A DNA stretch of 64,000 nucleotides from Salinirussus salinus (GCF_009831455.1 NZ_WOWO01000002.1:1116001-1180000), one strand, 5' to 3'. Shown: positions 17,021 to 26,219, numbered from the stretch's first letter. Made by a program: numbers and translations. Notes: generated by a model from the sequence alone, not told the origin.

Positions 17021-17213
17021 TCGCCCTCCCCCCTCTCGCGTCCGAACGGAGTGAGGACGCGGCTTTTTTCGCCCACGTTTTTGCCGTGAGTGGTTCGCCG
17101 GAGGCGAACCCGAGCGGGAAAAAGGTGGTCTGTGACTTCGGGTCGGCCGCGAACGGTGCGGTGACCAATCCCGGCGCCAAGGAGCAGTAGTCGCCCTCCC
17201 CCCTCCCGCGTCC
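16962..17213 (+). repeat. Duplicated 3' end of ilvD (two 82-bp copies)
   Basis: Positions 16962-17043 (the last 59 nt of ilvD including the stop, plus 23 nt of 3' flank) recur at 17132-17213 with only two mismatches, offset by 170 bp. The second copy has no upstream coding part. The spacer holds a terminator-like hairpin. One mismatch lies in the coding part and is silent-looking, so the copy is recent or gene-converted. Confidence 0.9.
17037..17079 (+). terminator. Terminator after ilvD
   Basis: The inverted repeat GCGTCC...GGACGC is followed by GGCTTTTTTC and then a second T5 run. T-rich runs after genes are the known archaeal termination signal. Confidence 0.6.
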
Positions 17214-17224
17214 TCACTCCGTTC

Positions 17225-18154
17225 TCAGACCGTCTCTTCGGCCCTCGCGTACTCGGCCAGCGGTTCCTCGACATCGAGCAGCCGCGCACTCTCGGCCCAG
17301 AGCCGGCGGGCGTTCTGTGGGTTCCGGGCCGCCCCGGAGGGTTGGGTCGGCTCCTGGCCGGCGAAGTATCGCCCGGTCACGTCGGCGGCCCGGTCCGAGA
17401 CCGCGACGAAGAGCAGTTCGGCGGCGCCGTCCGCGACCGACGTCACTCCGGGCACGGCGTCGAGCAGCTGGACCAGCCGCGGGAGCGGCCCGGGGAGAAA
17501 CCGGGTGAAGCCGCTGCCGGGGATCGCGCCAGGATGGACGCTGTTCGAGGTCACGGAGCGGCCGGCGGCCTCGAGCCGGCGGGCGAGTTCGGCCGCGAAG
17601 AGGACGTTCGCGAGTTTGGAGTGGCTGTAGGCCCAGCTCCCGGCATCCGGGTCGGGCTCGGTCGTCCGCTCGATGTCCAGCGAGGTGCCCGTATGGGCCG
17701 CGGAGGCAGTCGTGACGATGCGAGCTCCCTCGCGCAGGTGGTCGAGCAGCTCCGCCGTCAGCAGGTACGGCGAGAGGTGATTGACGTGGAAGGTGTACTC
17801 GACGCCGAGGCCGGTCCGGCGGCTCTCCCGGAAGAAGCCCCCGGCGTTGTTCAGGAGGAGGTCGAGCCCGCCGGTCTCCGCGCGGACCGTCGCCGCCAGC
17901 TCCCGGACGGCGTCGACGTCGGCGAAGTCCGCGCGGACGAACTCGGCGTCGGTACCTGTCCCGGCGAGGTCGTCGACCAGTTCCGCGCCCGCCTTGCCGT
18001 CCCGGCCGTGGACGACGACGGTGTCGGCGCCGAGCCGGCCGAGCGCGAGCGCTGCCTCGCGGCCGATCCCGCTCGTGGAGCCGGTGACGAGTGCCTCCAT
18101 CCCCGAGAGGTCGGTGCCGTCGACACCCGCCAGTCGCTCCGGTTGCTTGGCCAT
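17225..18154 (-). CDS. Short-chain dehydrogenase/reductase (retinol dehydrogenase/WW-oxidoreductase-like)
   Basis: 309 residues with a Rossmann NAD(P) site TGSTSGIGREAAL (about residues 24-36), the structural NNAG motif, and the catalytic Tyr-x3-Lys (YSHSK) preceded by the Ser of TTASAAH. The FHVNHLSPYLLT block and the C-terminal length match the retinol-dehydrogenase/protochlorophyllide-reductase-like branch of SDRs, whose substrates are diverse. Start at ATG 18154, 14 codons before the Rossmann strand. Substrate not inferable; neighbours give no pathway context. Confidence 0.85.
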   Translation of the reverse strand: MAKQPERLAGVDGTDLSGMEALVTGSTSGIGREAALALGRLGADTVVVHGRDGKAGAELVDDLAGTGTDAEFVRADFADVDAVRELAATVRAETGGLDLLLNNAGGFFRESRRTGLGVEYTFHVNHLSPYLLTAELLDHLREGARIVTTASAAHTGTSLDIERTTEPDPDAGSWAYSHSKLANVLFAAELARRLEAAGRSVTSNSVHPGAIPGSGFTRFLPGPLPRLVQLLDAVPGVTSVADGAAELLFVAVSDRAADVTGRYFAGQEPTQPSGAARNPQNARRLWAESARLLDVEEPLAEYARAEETV

Positions 18155-18258
18155 ACGCCCTTTCGGGGCTCGTCGGAGGAAAACCTGTGCTCGCGTGGGG
18201 GACAACGGGCTGTCGTGAGCGGGGCCAGCCACAAGAGTCTCCGGCGCGTGCCGGCGGT

Positions 18259-18591
18259 ATGGACCAGCCCGAACCCGCGGAAGGGTGGCCGGAGGAGCCG
18301 CTGTCAGCCGAGGAGGCCGCCAGCCTGCTCGACGACCGCCCCGACGCCGTCGCCGTCTGGGTGATGCACCACGACGACGGCGTCCGGTCGAGCGTCGTCC
18401 CCGCTGACGCGCCCGAGGACGCGGTCGTCGACATCGTCCTCGAGACCGCCGAGGCCTTCGAGATGTACAGCTACAGCCGCGGCCGGTGGATGGACTACGG
18501 GGCACAGCGGAAAGACGACGAGGACGCCCCCTCGATGGCGGGCACGCTCGACAGCTACGAGGTGCTCGCGGGGGAGTCGGCGTCGTTCTGA
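18259..18591 (+). CDS. Conserved acidic protein of unknown function
   Basis: 110 residues, strongly acidic and soluble: EEPLSAEEAASLLDDRPDAV at the N-terminus, then a beta-strand-like VAVWVMHHDDGVRSSVVPAD and an aromatic segment EMYSYSRGRWMDYG. No Cys, no transmembrane segment, no motif I recognise. The composition and third-position GC match neighbouring genes, and the frame has a sensible ATG after a short upstream spacer, so I accept it as coding. Single gene, divergent from the SDR. Confidence 0.65.
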   Translation: MDQPEPAEGWPEEPLSAEEAASLLDDRPDAVAVWVMHHDDGVRSSVVPADAPEDAVVDIVLETAEAFEMYSYSRGRWMDYGAQRKDDEDAPSMAGTLDSYEVLAGESASF

Positions 18592-18692
18592 GCAGCCGTT
18601 CCGGTCGGAGGAGTCGCCGTCAGCCGTCGACCGCCGGCTTGCAAGACGGTGCCGTCGCTAGCCGGTCGAATAAACGCAAAATGGAAGTCACC

Positions 18693-18887
18693 TTACAGCC
18701 GGGTCAGGTTCTGCGCCCGCGGCCCTTTCGGTGCGTCTTCGATTTCGAACTCAACCTCTTGACCTTCTTCGAGATCCGGGCCGCCGACGTCCTCCATGTG
18801 GAAAAAGACGTCCTCGTCCGCATCCTCAGTGTCGATAAAGCCGTAACCGCCGGTGTCGTTGAAGAAATCAACCTTACCTTTCGCCAT
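18693..18887 (-). CDS. cspA: Cold-shock domain protein
   Basis: 64 residues, a complete cold-shock fold with both nucleic-acid-binding motifs: the RNP1-like GGYGFIDTE and the RNP2-like DVFFHMEDV. It binds single-stranded RNA/DNA as an RNA chaperone. The length equals that of bacterial CspA-type proteins, while the surface is acidic as usual in haloarchaea. A TATA-like box (CCTTATCTG on the reverse strand, about 18916-18924) sits about 30 nt before the ATG. Confidence 0.95.
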   Translation of the reverse strand: MAKGKVDFFNDTGGYGFIDTEDADEDVFFHMEDVGGPDLEEGQEVEFEIEDAPKGPRAQNLTRL

Positions 18888-18973
18888 TGCAACTGTATAG
18901 ACGCGGACCCAACAGATAAGGCTTGTGTAAGTGATACGTCCGTGACTCCCGGTGACACGGCGCCGGCTCGGCG

Positions 18974-20269
18974 CTACCTCCCGCTTTCCCCACAGCCGTC
19001 ATCGGCCGCGCCGTCCCCGCCGGCCTCCTCGCCAGCACTGTCGTCGGTATCGCCTCCGCTCCCATCCTCCTCGTCCCGGTCGGTCGGGACGCCACAGAGG
19101 TCTCCGTCCTCGAAGCGCTTGGCCCGGAGAAACCGGGCCCGGTAGCGGTTGGCGCCGTCGGCGAAGTCGGCCTCCCGCACCTCCCCGGCCCGGCCGTCGG
19201 CCACGGCGTCGACGATCTCCTCGACCTGGGCTTTCTCGCTCGGCGTCAGTTCGAACTCGTAGGTGCGTGACTCCTCTGCCTCCAGCCTGGTCCACCGGCG
19301 GGCGGCCGCGACGACCAGCGAGCAGGGCTCCCGGCAGGGGAAGACGCCGTCGCCGCTGTCGACCGAGAGCGGCGTGTCGGCGTCGTACTCCCACTCCCGG
19401 CGTTTCAGACACTGCGAGTCGTCACAGCAGGCCTCGGCCACCCAGTCGACATGCTCGTGACCCTCCCCGCGGTTCCAGGTCTGGACGACGCCGTAGATCC
19501 CCGTCTGCCGGGCGACGGTCTCCTCCCAGTGGGTCACGTCCAGCTCCCCCTCGCGCTCGCGGTGCCAGTTTGCCACCGTCGCCGGATAGAAGCCCTCGAC
19601 CGCCCGGACGAGCTCCGCGGGTTCGAGGTCGACGAAGGCCCAGCCGCGCTGGAGCGTGGGGGCCGTCGAGAGCGGCCGGTAGCGGCCGCGGTCGTCCTCT
19701 TTCCTGAGTCTGCGGGCGTCGTGGGGGTCGGTGTACCCCTCCAGCTGCCCGGCCGGCGTGTCGGCGTCGTCGACGTGCCGGAGCGTGTAGCGGCGCCGGC
19801 GTCGGTCCCCGTCGGCACCCCGACTGCTTCCCCCAGCGTCCCGGCCGCGCTCCCGCCCGGGGTCGGCCAGCCGGACCTGCACCGAGAGCTGGCCCCACTC
19901 GCGAGCGACACCGCCTCCCCGCGTGAGCCTGCCGCGGCGGTCCGGAGGGTGGTACTCGTCGGCCCGTTCGACCCACCGCAGGAAGTCCCACTGTGCTGGC
20001 TCTTGTGGCATCTCCTGGTGCCAGACGTACCACTCCCGGACGTGAGCGGCGTGCTCGCGAGCGCGCGCGTCGAAGTCCGCGGCGTCGAGTCCGCGGTGCT
20101 CCGCTCCGGGAACGGCGAACCGGAGACCGTCGCTGCCCCGCCGGACCACCAGCCCGTCGAAGTCGACCCCGTCGTCTGCGACCGTCCGCAGCGCCGCGAC
20201 CGCCTCCGACAGCCGGTCTCCACGCCCGCCGCTCGCGTCGCCGCCGTCGCCCTCGCCCGCTCCGGTCAT
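18974..20269 (-). CDS. DR2241-type Fe-S protein, CbiX partner
   Basis: 431 residues from ATG 20269. It begins one base after the cbiX stop codon, so the two are almost certainly co-translated. The central part (EYHPPDRRGRLTRGG, RGWAFVDLEPAELVRAVEGFY) is followed by a Cys-rich region: ACCDDSQCLKRREW, then FPCREPCSL. This can ligate a 4Fe-4S cluster, as proposed for DR2241-family proteins found next to CbiX. A role assisting sirohydrochlorin metallation or related tetrapyrrole chemistry is inferred from the context. The C-terminal 45 residues are an acidic Gly/Asp tail. An upstream in-frame start at 20329 would overlap cbiX. Confidence 0.78.
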   Translation of the reverse strand: MTGAGEGDGGDASGGRGDRLSEAVAALRTVADDGVDFDGLVVRRGSDGLRFAVPGAEHRGLDAADFDARAREHAAHVREWYVWHQEMPQEPAQWDFLRWVERADEYHPPDRRGRLTRGGGVAREWGQLSVQVRLADPGRERGRDAGGSSRGADGDRRRRRYTLRHVDDADTPAGQLEGYTDPHDARRLRKEDDRGRYRPLSTAPTLQRGWAFVDLEPAELVRAVEGFYPATVANWHREREGELDVTHWEETVARQTGIYGVVQTWNRGEGHEHVDWVAEACCDDSQCLKRREWEYDADTPLSVDSGDGVFPCREPCSLVVAAARRWTRLEAEESRTYEFELTPSEKAQVEEIVDAVADGRAGEVREADFADGANRYRARFLRAKRFEDGDLCGVPTDRDEEDGSGGDTDDSAGEEAGGDGAADDGCGESGR

Positions 20270-20270
20270 C

Positions 20271-21146
20271 TCAGTCCCCACCCGCGCGGGCCGACCCCGC
20301 GGCGTCCGCGCCGGTCCGTGCCTCGACATCTGCCCCGGCGTCGGCCGCCCGTTCGAGGATGACGTCGGCCATCAGCGGCTCGGTCCCGACCGCACCGGCG
20401 TACCAGACGTCGTGGCCGTCGACCCGGGCCGGCACGTCGTACTCCCCGCGGCCGGACCCCTCCTCGCTCAGGCCCATGTCCGCGGGGATGTCCTCCTGGG
20501 TGTGGTAGCCGTCCGCGATGAAAAGCGGGACGACGACGACGTCTTCGCTCTGGAAGTGGTCGGTCACGTCGTCGACCTCGGGCTCCTCGTCCATGAACAG
20601 CGCGCGGACCTCGGCGAAGCGGTCCCGGTCGCGGATCCGGTCGGCGTGGTACTCGACCGCCTTCGCGGAGTTCTCGTTGCGCTTGGTGCCGTGGCCGACG
20701 ACCGCCAGTCCCACGTCCGGTCCCACGCCGGGGTCGCCGGTGACGGTCTCGGCGCGGCGGATAATGACGTCGCTCATCGCGTCGTGGGTTCCGACCGGCC
20801 CACAGTAGTGGACGGTCTTGTCGACGTCGGCGGGTTCGAGGGTGACAGAGCCGGCGCCGGTCCCGTCGGAGTCCCAGTCTGCAGCCTCGAAGTCCAGGCG
20901 GAGTTCGCGGGGGATGACTTCCTCGGTGAAGTAGCCCTCGCTGACGAACAGGGGGACGACGTACACCTCCTCGGCGACGACGGTCCGGAGGCCGTTTCGC
21001 AGCGACGGCTCCTCCTTCCAGTAGGCTTCCCGGACCTCGCCGACGGCCCCGGCGGCGCGGATCCGGTCGGCGTGGTCCCGAGCAGGCGCACTCGAGGCGG
21101 GGTTCAGGTGCGAGCCGTGGGCGACGACCAGCAGTGCCTCGCTCAT
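20271..21146 (-). CDS. cbiX: Sirohydrochlorin chelatase CbiX, two-domain form
   Basis: 291 residues made of two homologous chelatase halves: LLVVAHGSHLNPASSAPA at residue 4, and LAVVGHGTKRNENSAKAVEY near residue 145. Each half has the metal-binding His of the HGS/HGT motif, and a second motif VVPLFVSEGYFTEEVIP / VVPLFIADGYHTQEDIP is repeated. The enzyme inserts Co2+ (cobalamin) or Fe2+ (siroheme) into sirohydrochlorin. It heads a two-gene operon with the DR2241-type Fe-S protein (1-nt gap). Which metal is used in vivo cannot be read from the sequence. Confidence 0.9.
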   Translation of the reverse strand: MSEALLVVAHGSHLNPASSAPARDHADRIRAAGAVGEVREAYWKEEPSLRNGLRTVVAEEVYVVPLFVSEGYFTEEVIPRELRLDFEAADWDSDGTGAGSVTLEPADVDKTVHYCGPVGTHDAMSDVIIRRAETVTGDPGVGPDVGLAVVGHGTKRNENSAKAVEYHADRIRDRDRFAEVRALFMDEEPEVDDVTDHFQSEDVVVVPLFIADGYHTQEDIPADMGLSEEGSGRGEYDVPARVDGHDVWYAGAVGTEPLMADVILERAADAGADVEARTGADAAGSARAGGD

Positions 21147-21294
21147 CGGCCTCCCTAGACCCGGCGCGCTCTTAGCCTCTGTCCCTCGCTGCCGGCGCCC
21201 GCGCTCGCTGTCGGGGTCCGGCCGCCATCGGGCTGTCGCGACCCGTCAGGGTTTTGTTCCCGACAGTTCGAGCACGCAACATATCGGTGACGCC

Positions 21295-22539
21295 ATGGGA
21301 ACCGGAACGCGCGGTCGGTCGGCGGGTGTCATCCTGGCCGGGGTGGGCGTCGTGGTGGCGCTCGCGCTCGGCGCGGGGCTGCTCCTGACCGGCGGCACCC
21401 CCCTGCCATCGGCCGACGAGGCCGCCCAGCAGTACTCGGGACTCGACGCGTACAACGCGACCTACACGGTCACGTTCGATGAGCCCGGGGAGACGCGTAC
21501 CGTCAGAGTCCGGAACACGGTGAGTCCCGACTCGGGTGAACTCCGGTCGGAGGCGCTCGCGCCGCCCAGCCGGGCCGGCAACCTCCGCGTGTACAATGGC
21601 AGCGTCGCCTGGCTCTACAACGCGACGAGAGACACCGTGACCAGGGTCACGCAGGCGGAGCCCCAGGTCGTCCCCCGGCAGCGGGCGGTGGTCCGGAGCG
21701 TCGTCGCCGCCGCCAACGGCGAGGACCCCTCCTCGCGGGTCTCGCCGCTCCCGGTCGTGCCGGGGTCGGAGGGCGGGTCGGCCGTCGAGAACGCCACCGG
21801 TGAGCTGGAAGCGTCCTACGAGGGGACCGCGACGGTCGCCGGCCGGGAGACCCACGTCATCTCCCTGACGCCCGCGGCGAACGCCACCACGTCGATCACC
21901 GAGCAGACGCTCTGGCTCGACGCCGAGTACTTCGTCCCGCTCAGGGTCAACGCCACCCTCGTGTTCGAGGGGAACCGGACCGTCATCTCACAGGAGGCCA
22001 CCGAGGTCTCCTTCGAGCCCGACCTCCCGCCGGGGGTGTGCGAGTTCGACCCGCCCGCGGGCGGAGACCCCGAGCGCACGACCGCGGCGGTCACCACCTA
22101 CGAGTCGCGGGCCGACCTGGCAACGGCGACGGCGTTCCCGGTCCCCGACCCCGCCGTCCCCGGCCGGTTCGAACTCTCGCGGGCACAGCTGACCGTCCGC
22201 CCCGACCGGGCGGCGGCGGTCCTCCGGTACACCAGCGGCGTGAACGTCATCTCGGTCGTCGCGGGCAACGGCACGGAGTTCGACACCGCGACCGGGGAGC
22301 CGGTGAGGATTGGCAACCGGACCGGCCGCTTCGATGTCTCCGGGCAGGTCGGCCGGGTCGTCTGGACCTGCGGGAACTACGAGTACGCGGTCGCCGGAAC
22401 GGTCCCGCGGGAGACGCTCACGGAAGTGGCCCGCTCGGTGGCCGACAGCGCCGACGCGTGTATCCCCGCCACTGCCTCCGACCCCGCCCCCATGCCCGCC
22501 ATGGACACGGCCGCTACCGCTGGTACAGCGAGTACGTGA
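21295..22539 (+). CDS. Membrane-anchored LolA-like / DUF4367 domain protein
   Basis: 414 residues. A single hydrophobic helix (about 11-35) anchors the N-terminus. The extracellular part begins with a LolA/LppX-like beta-barrel pattern (YNATYTVTFDEPGETRTV, NGSVAWLYNATRDTVTRV, EQTLWLDAEYFVPLRVNATL) with many N-x-S/T sequons. A second domain (about 270-395) resembles DUF4367, with two Cys that could form a disulfide. In bacteria LolA-like proteins carry lipids; in haloarchaea the role is unknown. Its 3' end overlaps the convergent membrane gene by 26 bp. Confidence 0.75.
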   Translation: MGTGTRGRSAGVILAGVGVVVALALGAGLLLTGGTPLPSADEAAQQYSGLDAYNATYTVTFDEPGETRTVRVRNTVSPDSGELRSEALAPPSRAGNLRVYNGSVAWLYNATRDTVTRVTQAEPQVVPRQRAVVRSVVAAANGEDPSSRVSPLPVVPGSEGGSAVENATGELEASYEGTATVAGRETHVISLTPAANATTSITEQTLWLDAEYFVPLRVNATLVFEGNRTVISQEATEVSFEPDLPPGVCEFDPPAGGDPERTTAAVTTYESRADLATATAFPVPDPAVPGRFELSRAQLTVRPDRAAAVLRYTSGVNVISVVAGNGTEFDTATGEPVRIGNRTGRFDVSGQVGRVVWTCGNYEYAVAGTVPRETLTEVARSVADSADACIPATASDPAPMPAMDTAATAGTAST

Positions 22540-22816
22540 TGAAGGCCAGGCCGGCGAACTGCAGTGTCTGAGCGAGCAGGAAGGCCGGCTGTCTGAACCC
22601 GACCAGCGAGGCGTCCAGCCGGATGAGAAGCGTCGTGAGGAACGTGAGGGTGAAGGGGACCGCGGTGAGGAGGATCAGCCCGGCAGACAGCAGGCGCATC
22701 GACCGGCTGTCGTTGCGCCGGAAGCCGCGGTAGGCCTGGTACCCGACGACCAGCCCGAGCACGACCGAGCCCAGCGAAACGCCGAGCACCGCCATCGAGA
22801 GCAGGTGCGAACTCAT
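22514..22816 (-). CDS. Three-helix membrane protein of HTH/membrane pair (copy 1)
   Basis: 100 residues with three hydrophobic segments (about 6-28, 42-64, 72-95) and a basic loop GYQAYRGFRRNDSRSMR after the first. Its ATG overlaps the stop of the upstream HTH gene by 4 nt (ATGA), so the two are coupled. A paralogous pair with the same order sits at 46717-47458. The membrane protein could sense a signal for its HTH partner, or anchor it; that is inference. The family resembles short DUF7521-type haloarchaeal proteins. Confidence 0.78.
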   Translation of the reverse strand: MSSHLLSMAVLGVSLGSVVLGLVVGYQAYRGFRRNDSRSMRLLSAGLILLTAVPFTLTFLTTLLIRLDASLVGFRQPAFLLAQTLQFAGLAFITYSLYQR

Positions 22817-23160
22817 AGTTCCTCCCACATCTCGGTGAAGCGGTCGGCGGGGTCCTCGGCCTCGGCGCGCTCGACCGCGGTGTGCATCTCGCCGTCCTCG
22901 AACTCCACCGCGAAGGAGTCCAGGCGGGCGACGAAGACCTTGTAGTGGTTGCCGTCGGGCTGGGGCTGGAGCTGTTCCTCGACGAGGTCACACTCCTTGA
23001 GGCGGTCGATACGCCGGTAGACCGTGGTCAACGACGCGTCACATCGCTCGCTCAGTGTTTTGGCGGACATGGGTTCGGCGCTGGTCTCCGTGAGGATCGC
23101 CCGAGCGTACTCGTCGTTGAGCAACGCGAGTACCTCCCGGTCGTCGCACTCCTCACTCAC
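22813..23160 (-). CDS. Winged-helix (ArsR-like) regulator of HTH/membrane pair (copy 1)
   Basis: 115 residues. The winged-helix core runs from REVLALLNDEYARAILTET through LSERCDASLTTVYRRIDRLKECDLVEE (recognition helix TTVYRRIDRLK), followed by a beta-rich C-terminal half (NHYKVFVARLDSFAVEFEDG) that may form a ligand or dimer module. It is the first gene of a translationally coupled pair with a three-helix membrane protein. The paralogue at 46717 shares the same order of blocks. Probably a DNA-binding regulator of its own operon or a distant target; target unknown. Confidence 0.82.
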   Translation of the reverse strand: MSEECDDREVLALLNDEYARAILTETSAEPMSAKTLSERCDASLTTVYRRIDRLKECDLVEEQLQPQPDGNHYKVFVARLDSFAVEFEDGEMHTAVERAEAEDPADRFTEMWEEL

Positions 23161-23320
23161 ACGCGGCCCGTCGGCCCCGCGACACTTAAATCCGGAACGG
23201 TCTTTGCAGACCCGGCGGATCCGCCGGGTCGAGGATGCAGTCTAACCCCGGGAGCGGTGCGGCGAGCGGGGCGGCCGCGGGTCGCTCCCTTTTTTACCGT
23301 GGCTGTGTCACCTCCGGGTG

Positions 23321-24799
23321 ATGACACTGCGGGTGACGAACAGCCTCACGGGCGAACGCGAAGCCTTCGAGCCACAGGACGACGAGGTGCTGCTCTACTA
23401 CTGTGGCCTGACGACCTCCGACCCCGCCCACCTCGGCCACGCCCGCGGGTGGGTCCACGTCGACGTCATGCACCGGTGGCTGGAACACCTGGGCTACGAC
23501 GTCCGTCACGTCGAGAACTTCACCGACGTCAACGAGAAGATCGTCGCCCGCGTCGGCGAGGCCGGCGACAGCGAGGCCGACGTCGCCCGCTCGTACATCG
23601 GGTCGATCATCCGCGATATGCGCTCGCTGAATCTCCTGCGGGCCGACGTCTACCCGCGCGTCTCCGAGTCGATAAGGGAGGTCATCGACCTCGTCGAGAC
23701 GCTGGTCGAGAAGGGCTACGCCTACGAATCGGGCGGGTCCGTCTACTTCGACGTCACCGCCTTCGAGGACTACGGCAAGCTCTCGAACCAGCGCGTCGAG
23801 GAGATCAAATCCCAGGGCGAGGAGACCGGCGAGAAACGCCACCCCGCGGACTTCGCGCTCTGGAAGGCCGACGGCGTCGCCCCGGAGGACATCGCCGAGC
23901 ACCGCCACGAGGGGGCCGCTCCCGCGGAGGAAGCCGTCGAGACCGCCCGGACCTGGGACTCGCCGTGGGGCGAGGGGCGGCCGGGCTGGCACATCGAGTG
24001 CTCGGCGATGAGCATGACCCACCTCGGCGAGACCATCGACATTCACGTCGGCGGCCAGGACCTGGTCTTCCCCCACCACGAGAACGAGGTCGCCCAGAGC
24101 GAGGCCGCCACGGGCGAGCAGTTCGCCCGCTACTGGCTGCACGTCCGGCTGCTGGACGCCGCCGACGAGGAGAAGATGTCTTCCTCGCTCGGTAACTTCG
24201 AGACCGTCGCCGAGGCCGTCGACCGGTACGGGCCGAACGTCGTCCGGACCTTCCTGCTCTCGACGGCCTACCACAGCGAGGCGGTCTACAGCACGGCGAC
24301 GATGGCCGAGGCCCGCCAGCGCTGGCAGAGTCTCGAACGGGGCTACGAGCGGGCGGTCGAAGCCTGCGACAGCGTCGACGCGCGGACCACCGTCGACGAC
24401 CCGACGCTCCGGGGAGCCGTCGACGGGGCCCGCGAGGACTTCACCGAGGCGATGAACGACGACTTCAACACCCGGCGGGCGCTCGCCGCGCTGGAGGAGC
24501 TCGTATCGGCGGTCAACGCCCACGTCGACGACCACGGGGAGTACGACTACCGCGGGCTGCGCCGGGCGGTCGAGGCCATCGAGGAGCTCGGCGGCGGGGT
24601 CTTCGGCCTCGAATTCGGCGACGGGGAGCCGGGCGGCGAGGTCTCGGTCGCCGCGGACCTCGCAGAGCTCCTGCTGGAGGTGCGCGAGCGCGAGCGGGCG
24701 GCCGGCAACTACGACCGCGCCGACGAACTCCGGGACGAACTCGAGGCGCTGGGCGTGGAGGTCCAGGACACCGACGACGGCCCGACTTACCGGCTATAG
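23321..24799 (+). CDS. cysS: Cysteinyl-tRNA synthetase
   Basis: 492 residues, class I synthetase that charges tRNA-Cys. It has the HIGH-type motif HLGHARG (about residues 37-43), zinc ligands YYCGLT and HIECSAM, the [10 protein letters not shown] block, and the KMSKS-type loop EKMSSSLGN. The C-terminal helical anticodon-binding DALR-like domain is present. The ATG at 23321 follows an in-frame GTG (23318); a T-rich TATA-like run (CCTTTTTTACC) lies about 26-32 nt upstream. The 3' end overlaps the convergent TctA-like gene by 6 bp. Confident. Confidence 0.96.
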   Translation: MTLRVTNSLTGEREAFEPQDDEVLLYYCGLTTSDPAHLGHARGWVHVDVMHRWLEHLGYDVRHVENFTDVNEKIVARVGEAGDSEADVARSYIGSIIRDMRSLNLLRADVYPRVSESIREVIDLVETLVEKGYAYESGGSVYFDVTAFEDYGKLSNQRVEEIKSQGEETGEKRHPADFALWKADGVAPEDIAEHRHEGAAPAEEAVETARTWDSPWGEGRPGWHIECSAMSMTHLGETIDIHVGGQDLVFPHHENEVAQSEAATGEQFARYWLHVRLLDAADEEKMSSSLGNFETVAEAVDRYGPNVVRTFLLSTAYHSEAVYSTATMAEARQRWQSLERGYERAVEACDSVDARTTVDDPTLRGAVDGAREDFTEAMNDDFNTRRALAALEELVSAVNAHVDDHGEYDYRGLRRAVEAIEELGGGVFGLEFGDGEPGGEVSVAADLAELLLEVRERERAAGNYDRADELRDELEALGVEVQDTDDGPTYRL

Positions 24800-26026
24800 G
24801 CCGACCGCGAGCGGAACGAGCAACACCCCCATCAGCGACACCCGGCGGGCGCCGAACCGGGCGGGGACGAGTCCGACCGCGGCGCTGACGGCGAAGATTC
24901 CGACGCCGACGGCGCCGGCCAGCGCACCCACGACCAGGCAGAGCAGGGCGAGCACCCCCACGGAGATGTAGGTCTGGTCGGCGCGGTTGGCTGCCGCGAG
25001 GTAGCGGTCGCCGGCCCAGGGCACCAGCAGGAAGCCGACGGCCGCGGCGAGCGCGCAGCCGGCGAGCAGGAGCGGCAGGTTCAGCGGGACGCCCGCGCCG
25101 TCGAGCGCGACCAGCACCCCGGTGTGGGCGTCCCGGAGCGCGACGAGCGCAAAGAGAGCAAAAACCGTATTGGCGGTGTTGACGCCGCTGGTGACGACCA
25201 CGTAGGTCCGCGGACCGCGGCCGGGCAGGACTGCAAGCGCCCCCACGGCGGCAACCCCGCTGGAGATACCGGAGATGTAGCCGACGATGGCGCCCGAGAG
25301 GGTACCGACCAGCGCGGTTCCCGCCAGTGCTCGCTTCCCGACAGTGACCGCGGCATCGGCCTGTGGCGGGACGCCGTCACCGCCCAGCGCCTCGACCAGC
25401 ACCGGCGCGCCGAACAGGCCGGCGAAAAGCGGCGCGAGCGTCCCGCCGGCCGCGAGTCCGCCGGTCTCGAGGTCGAGGGTCGCGAGCCCGAGCAGGCCGC
25501 TGGCGCCGACCGCGAGTGCGGCACCGAGCCGGGCCCGCCAGCTTCGCTCCCCGACGACAAGGAGGACCGCGATGGCCCCCAGCACGAGCGGGAGGTGGGG
25601 TTCGAGCGCCGGATAGACTCGGGACATGACAGCGGTCACGGGGAGCGCGAGCGGGACCGCCAGCGCGATGGCGAGCCCGCTGCCCAGCGCCGAGAGCCGG
25701 AGCGCCTCCCGGCCCCGGCCCTGGATGACCAGGCGGTGGCCAGGGACCGCCGTCGCGGCCATCGCGGCGTCGGGCACGCCCAGCGCGAGCGCGGGCACCA
25801 CGTCCAGGAAGGTGTGGACGACGCCGGCCGCGAGCATGGCCGCGCCGACGAAGCGGGGCGGCCCGGGGACGACCGGCACCGCGGCCGCCAGCAGGAGCGC
25901 GAAGTTGTTGGCGTGCAGGCCAGGAACGAGTCCGCTGACGGTGCCCAGCACAACACCCCCAAAGACAAACAGCAGGGCGGCCGCCGCCGTCCCCGGGTCC
26001 GTGACGACCGTGACACCGACGTCCAT
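24794..26026 (-). CDS. TctA-like multi-pass membrane permease
   Basis: 410 residues, very hydrophobic, with about ten transmembrane segments. The N-terminal SGLVPGLHANNFALLLAA and the mid-protein SGISSGVAAVGALAVLPGRG resemble the two inverted glycine/proline-rich motifs of tripartite tricarboxylate transporter TctA (PGxG...) and related archaeal TctA-like proteins. No TctB or TctC partner is adjacent, so this looks like the stand-alone archaeal form whose substrate is unknown. ATG at 26026. Its end overlaps cysS tail-to-tail. Confidence 0.75.
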   Translation of the reverse strand: MDVGVTVVTDPGTAAAALLFVFGGVVLGTVSGLVPGLHANNFALLLAAAVPVVPGPPRFVGAAMLAAGVVHTFLDVVPALALGVPDAAMAATAVPGHRLVIQGRGREALRLSALGSGLAIALAVPLALPVTAVMSRVYPALEPHLPLVLGAIAVLLVVGERSWRARLGAALAVGASGLLGLATLDLETGGLAAGGTLAPLFAGLFGAPVLVEALGGDGVPPQADAAVTVGKRALAGTALVGTLSGAIVGYISGISSGVAAVGALAVLPGRGPRTYVVVTSGVNTANTVFALFALVALRDAHTGVLVALDGAGVPLNLPLLLAGCALAAAVGFLLVPWAGDRYLAAANRADQTYISVGVLALLCLVVGALAGAVGVGIFAVSAAVGLVPARFGARRVSLMGVLLVPLAVGL

Positions 26027-26201
26027 CCGGGCAGTCTGGCCCCGTCACCGGCCATAAGGCTACGGCTGGCTCGCCCGTCTCTCGACCGTCAAGACCCGAC
26101 TGTGGACGGCGAGAGCGTGGACCGTCGCCAGCCGGCCCGGGGGAACGAAGAGGGAAGACGGCGACGTGGTGACGGCGCTGTCGCTGTCGGTCGACGGCGC
26201 C

Positions 26202-26210
26202 AAAAGAAAT
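26202..26210 (-). terminator. T-rich terminator after rpl12
   Basis: The reverse strand reads ATTTCTTTT about 10-18 nt past the rpl12 stop, the oligo-T signal expected at the end of a strongly transcribed archaeal operon. Confidence 0.55.
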
Positions 26211-26219
26211 GTCGCGGGT

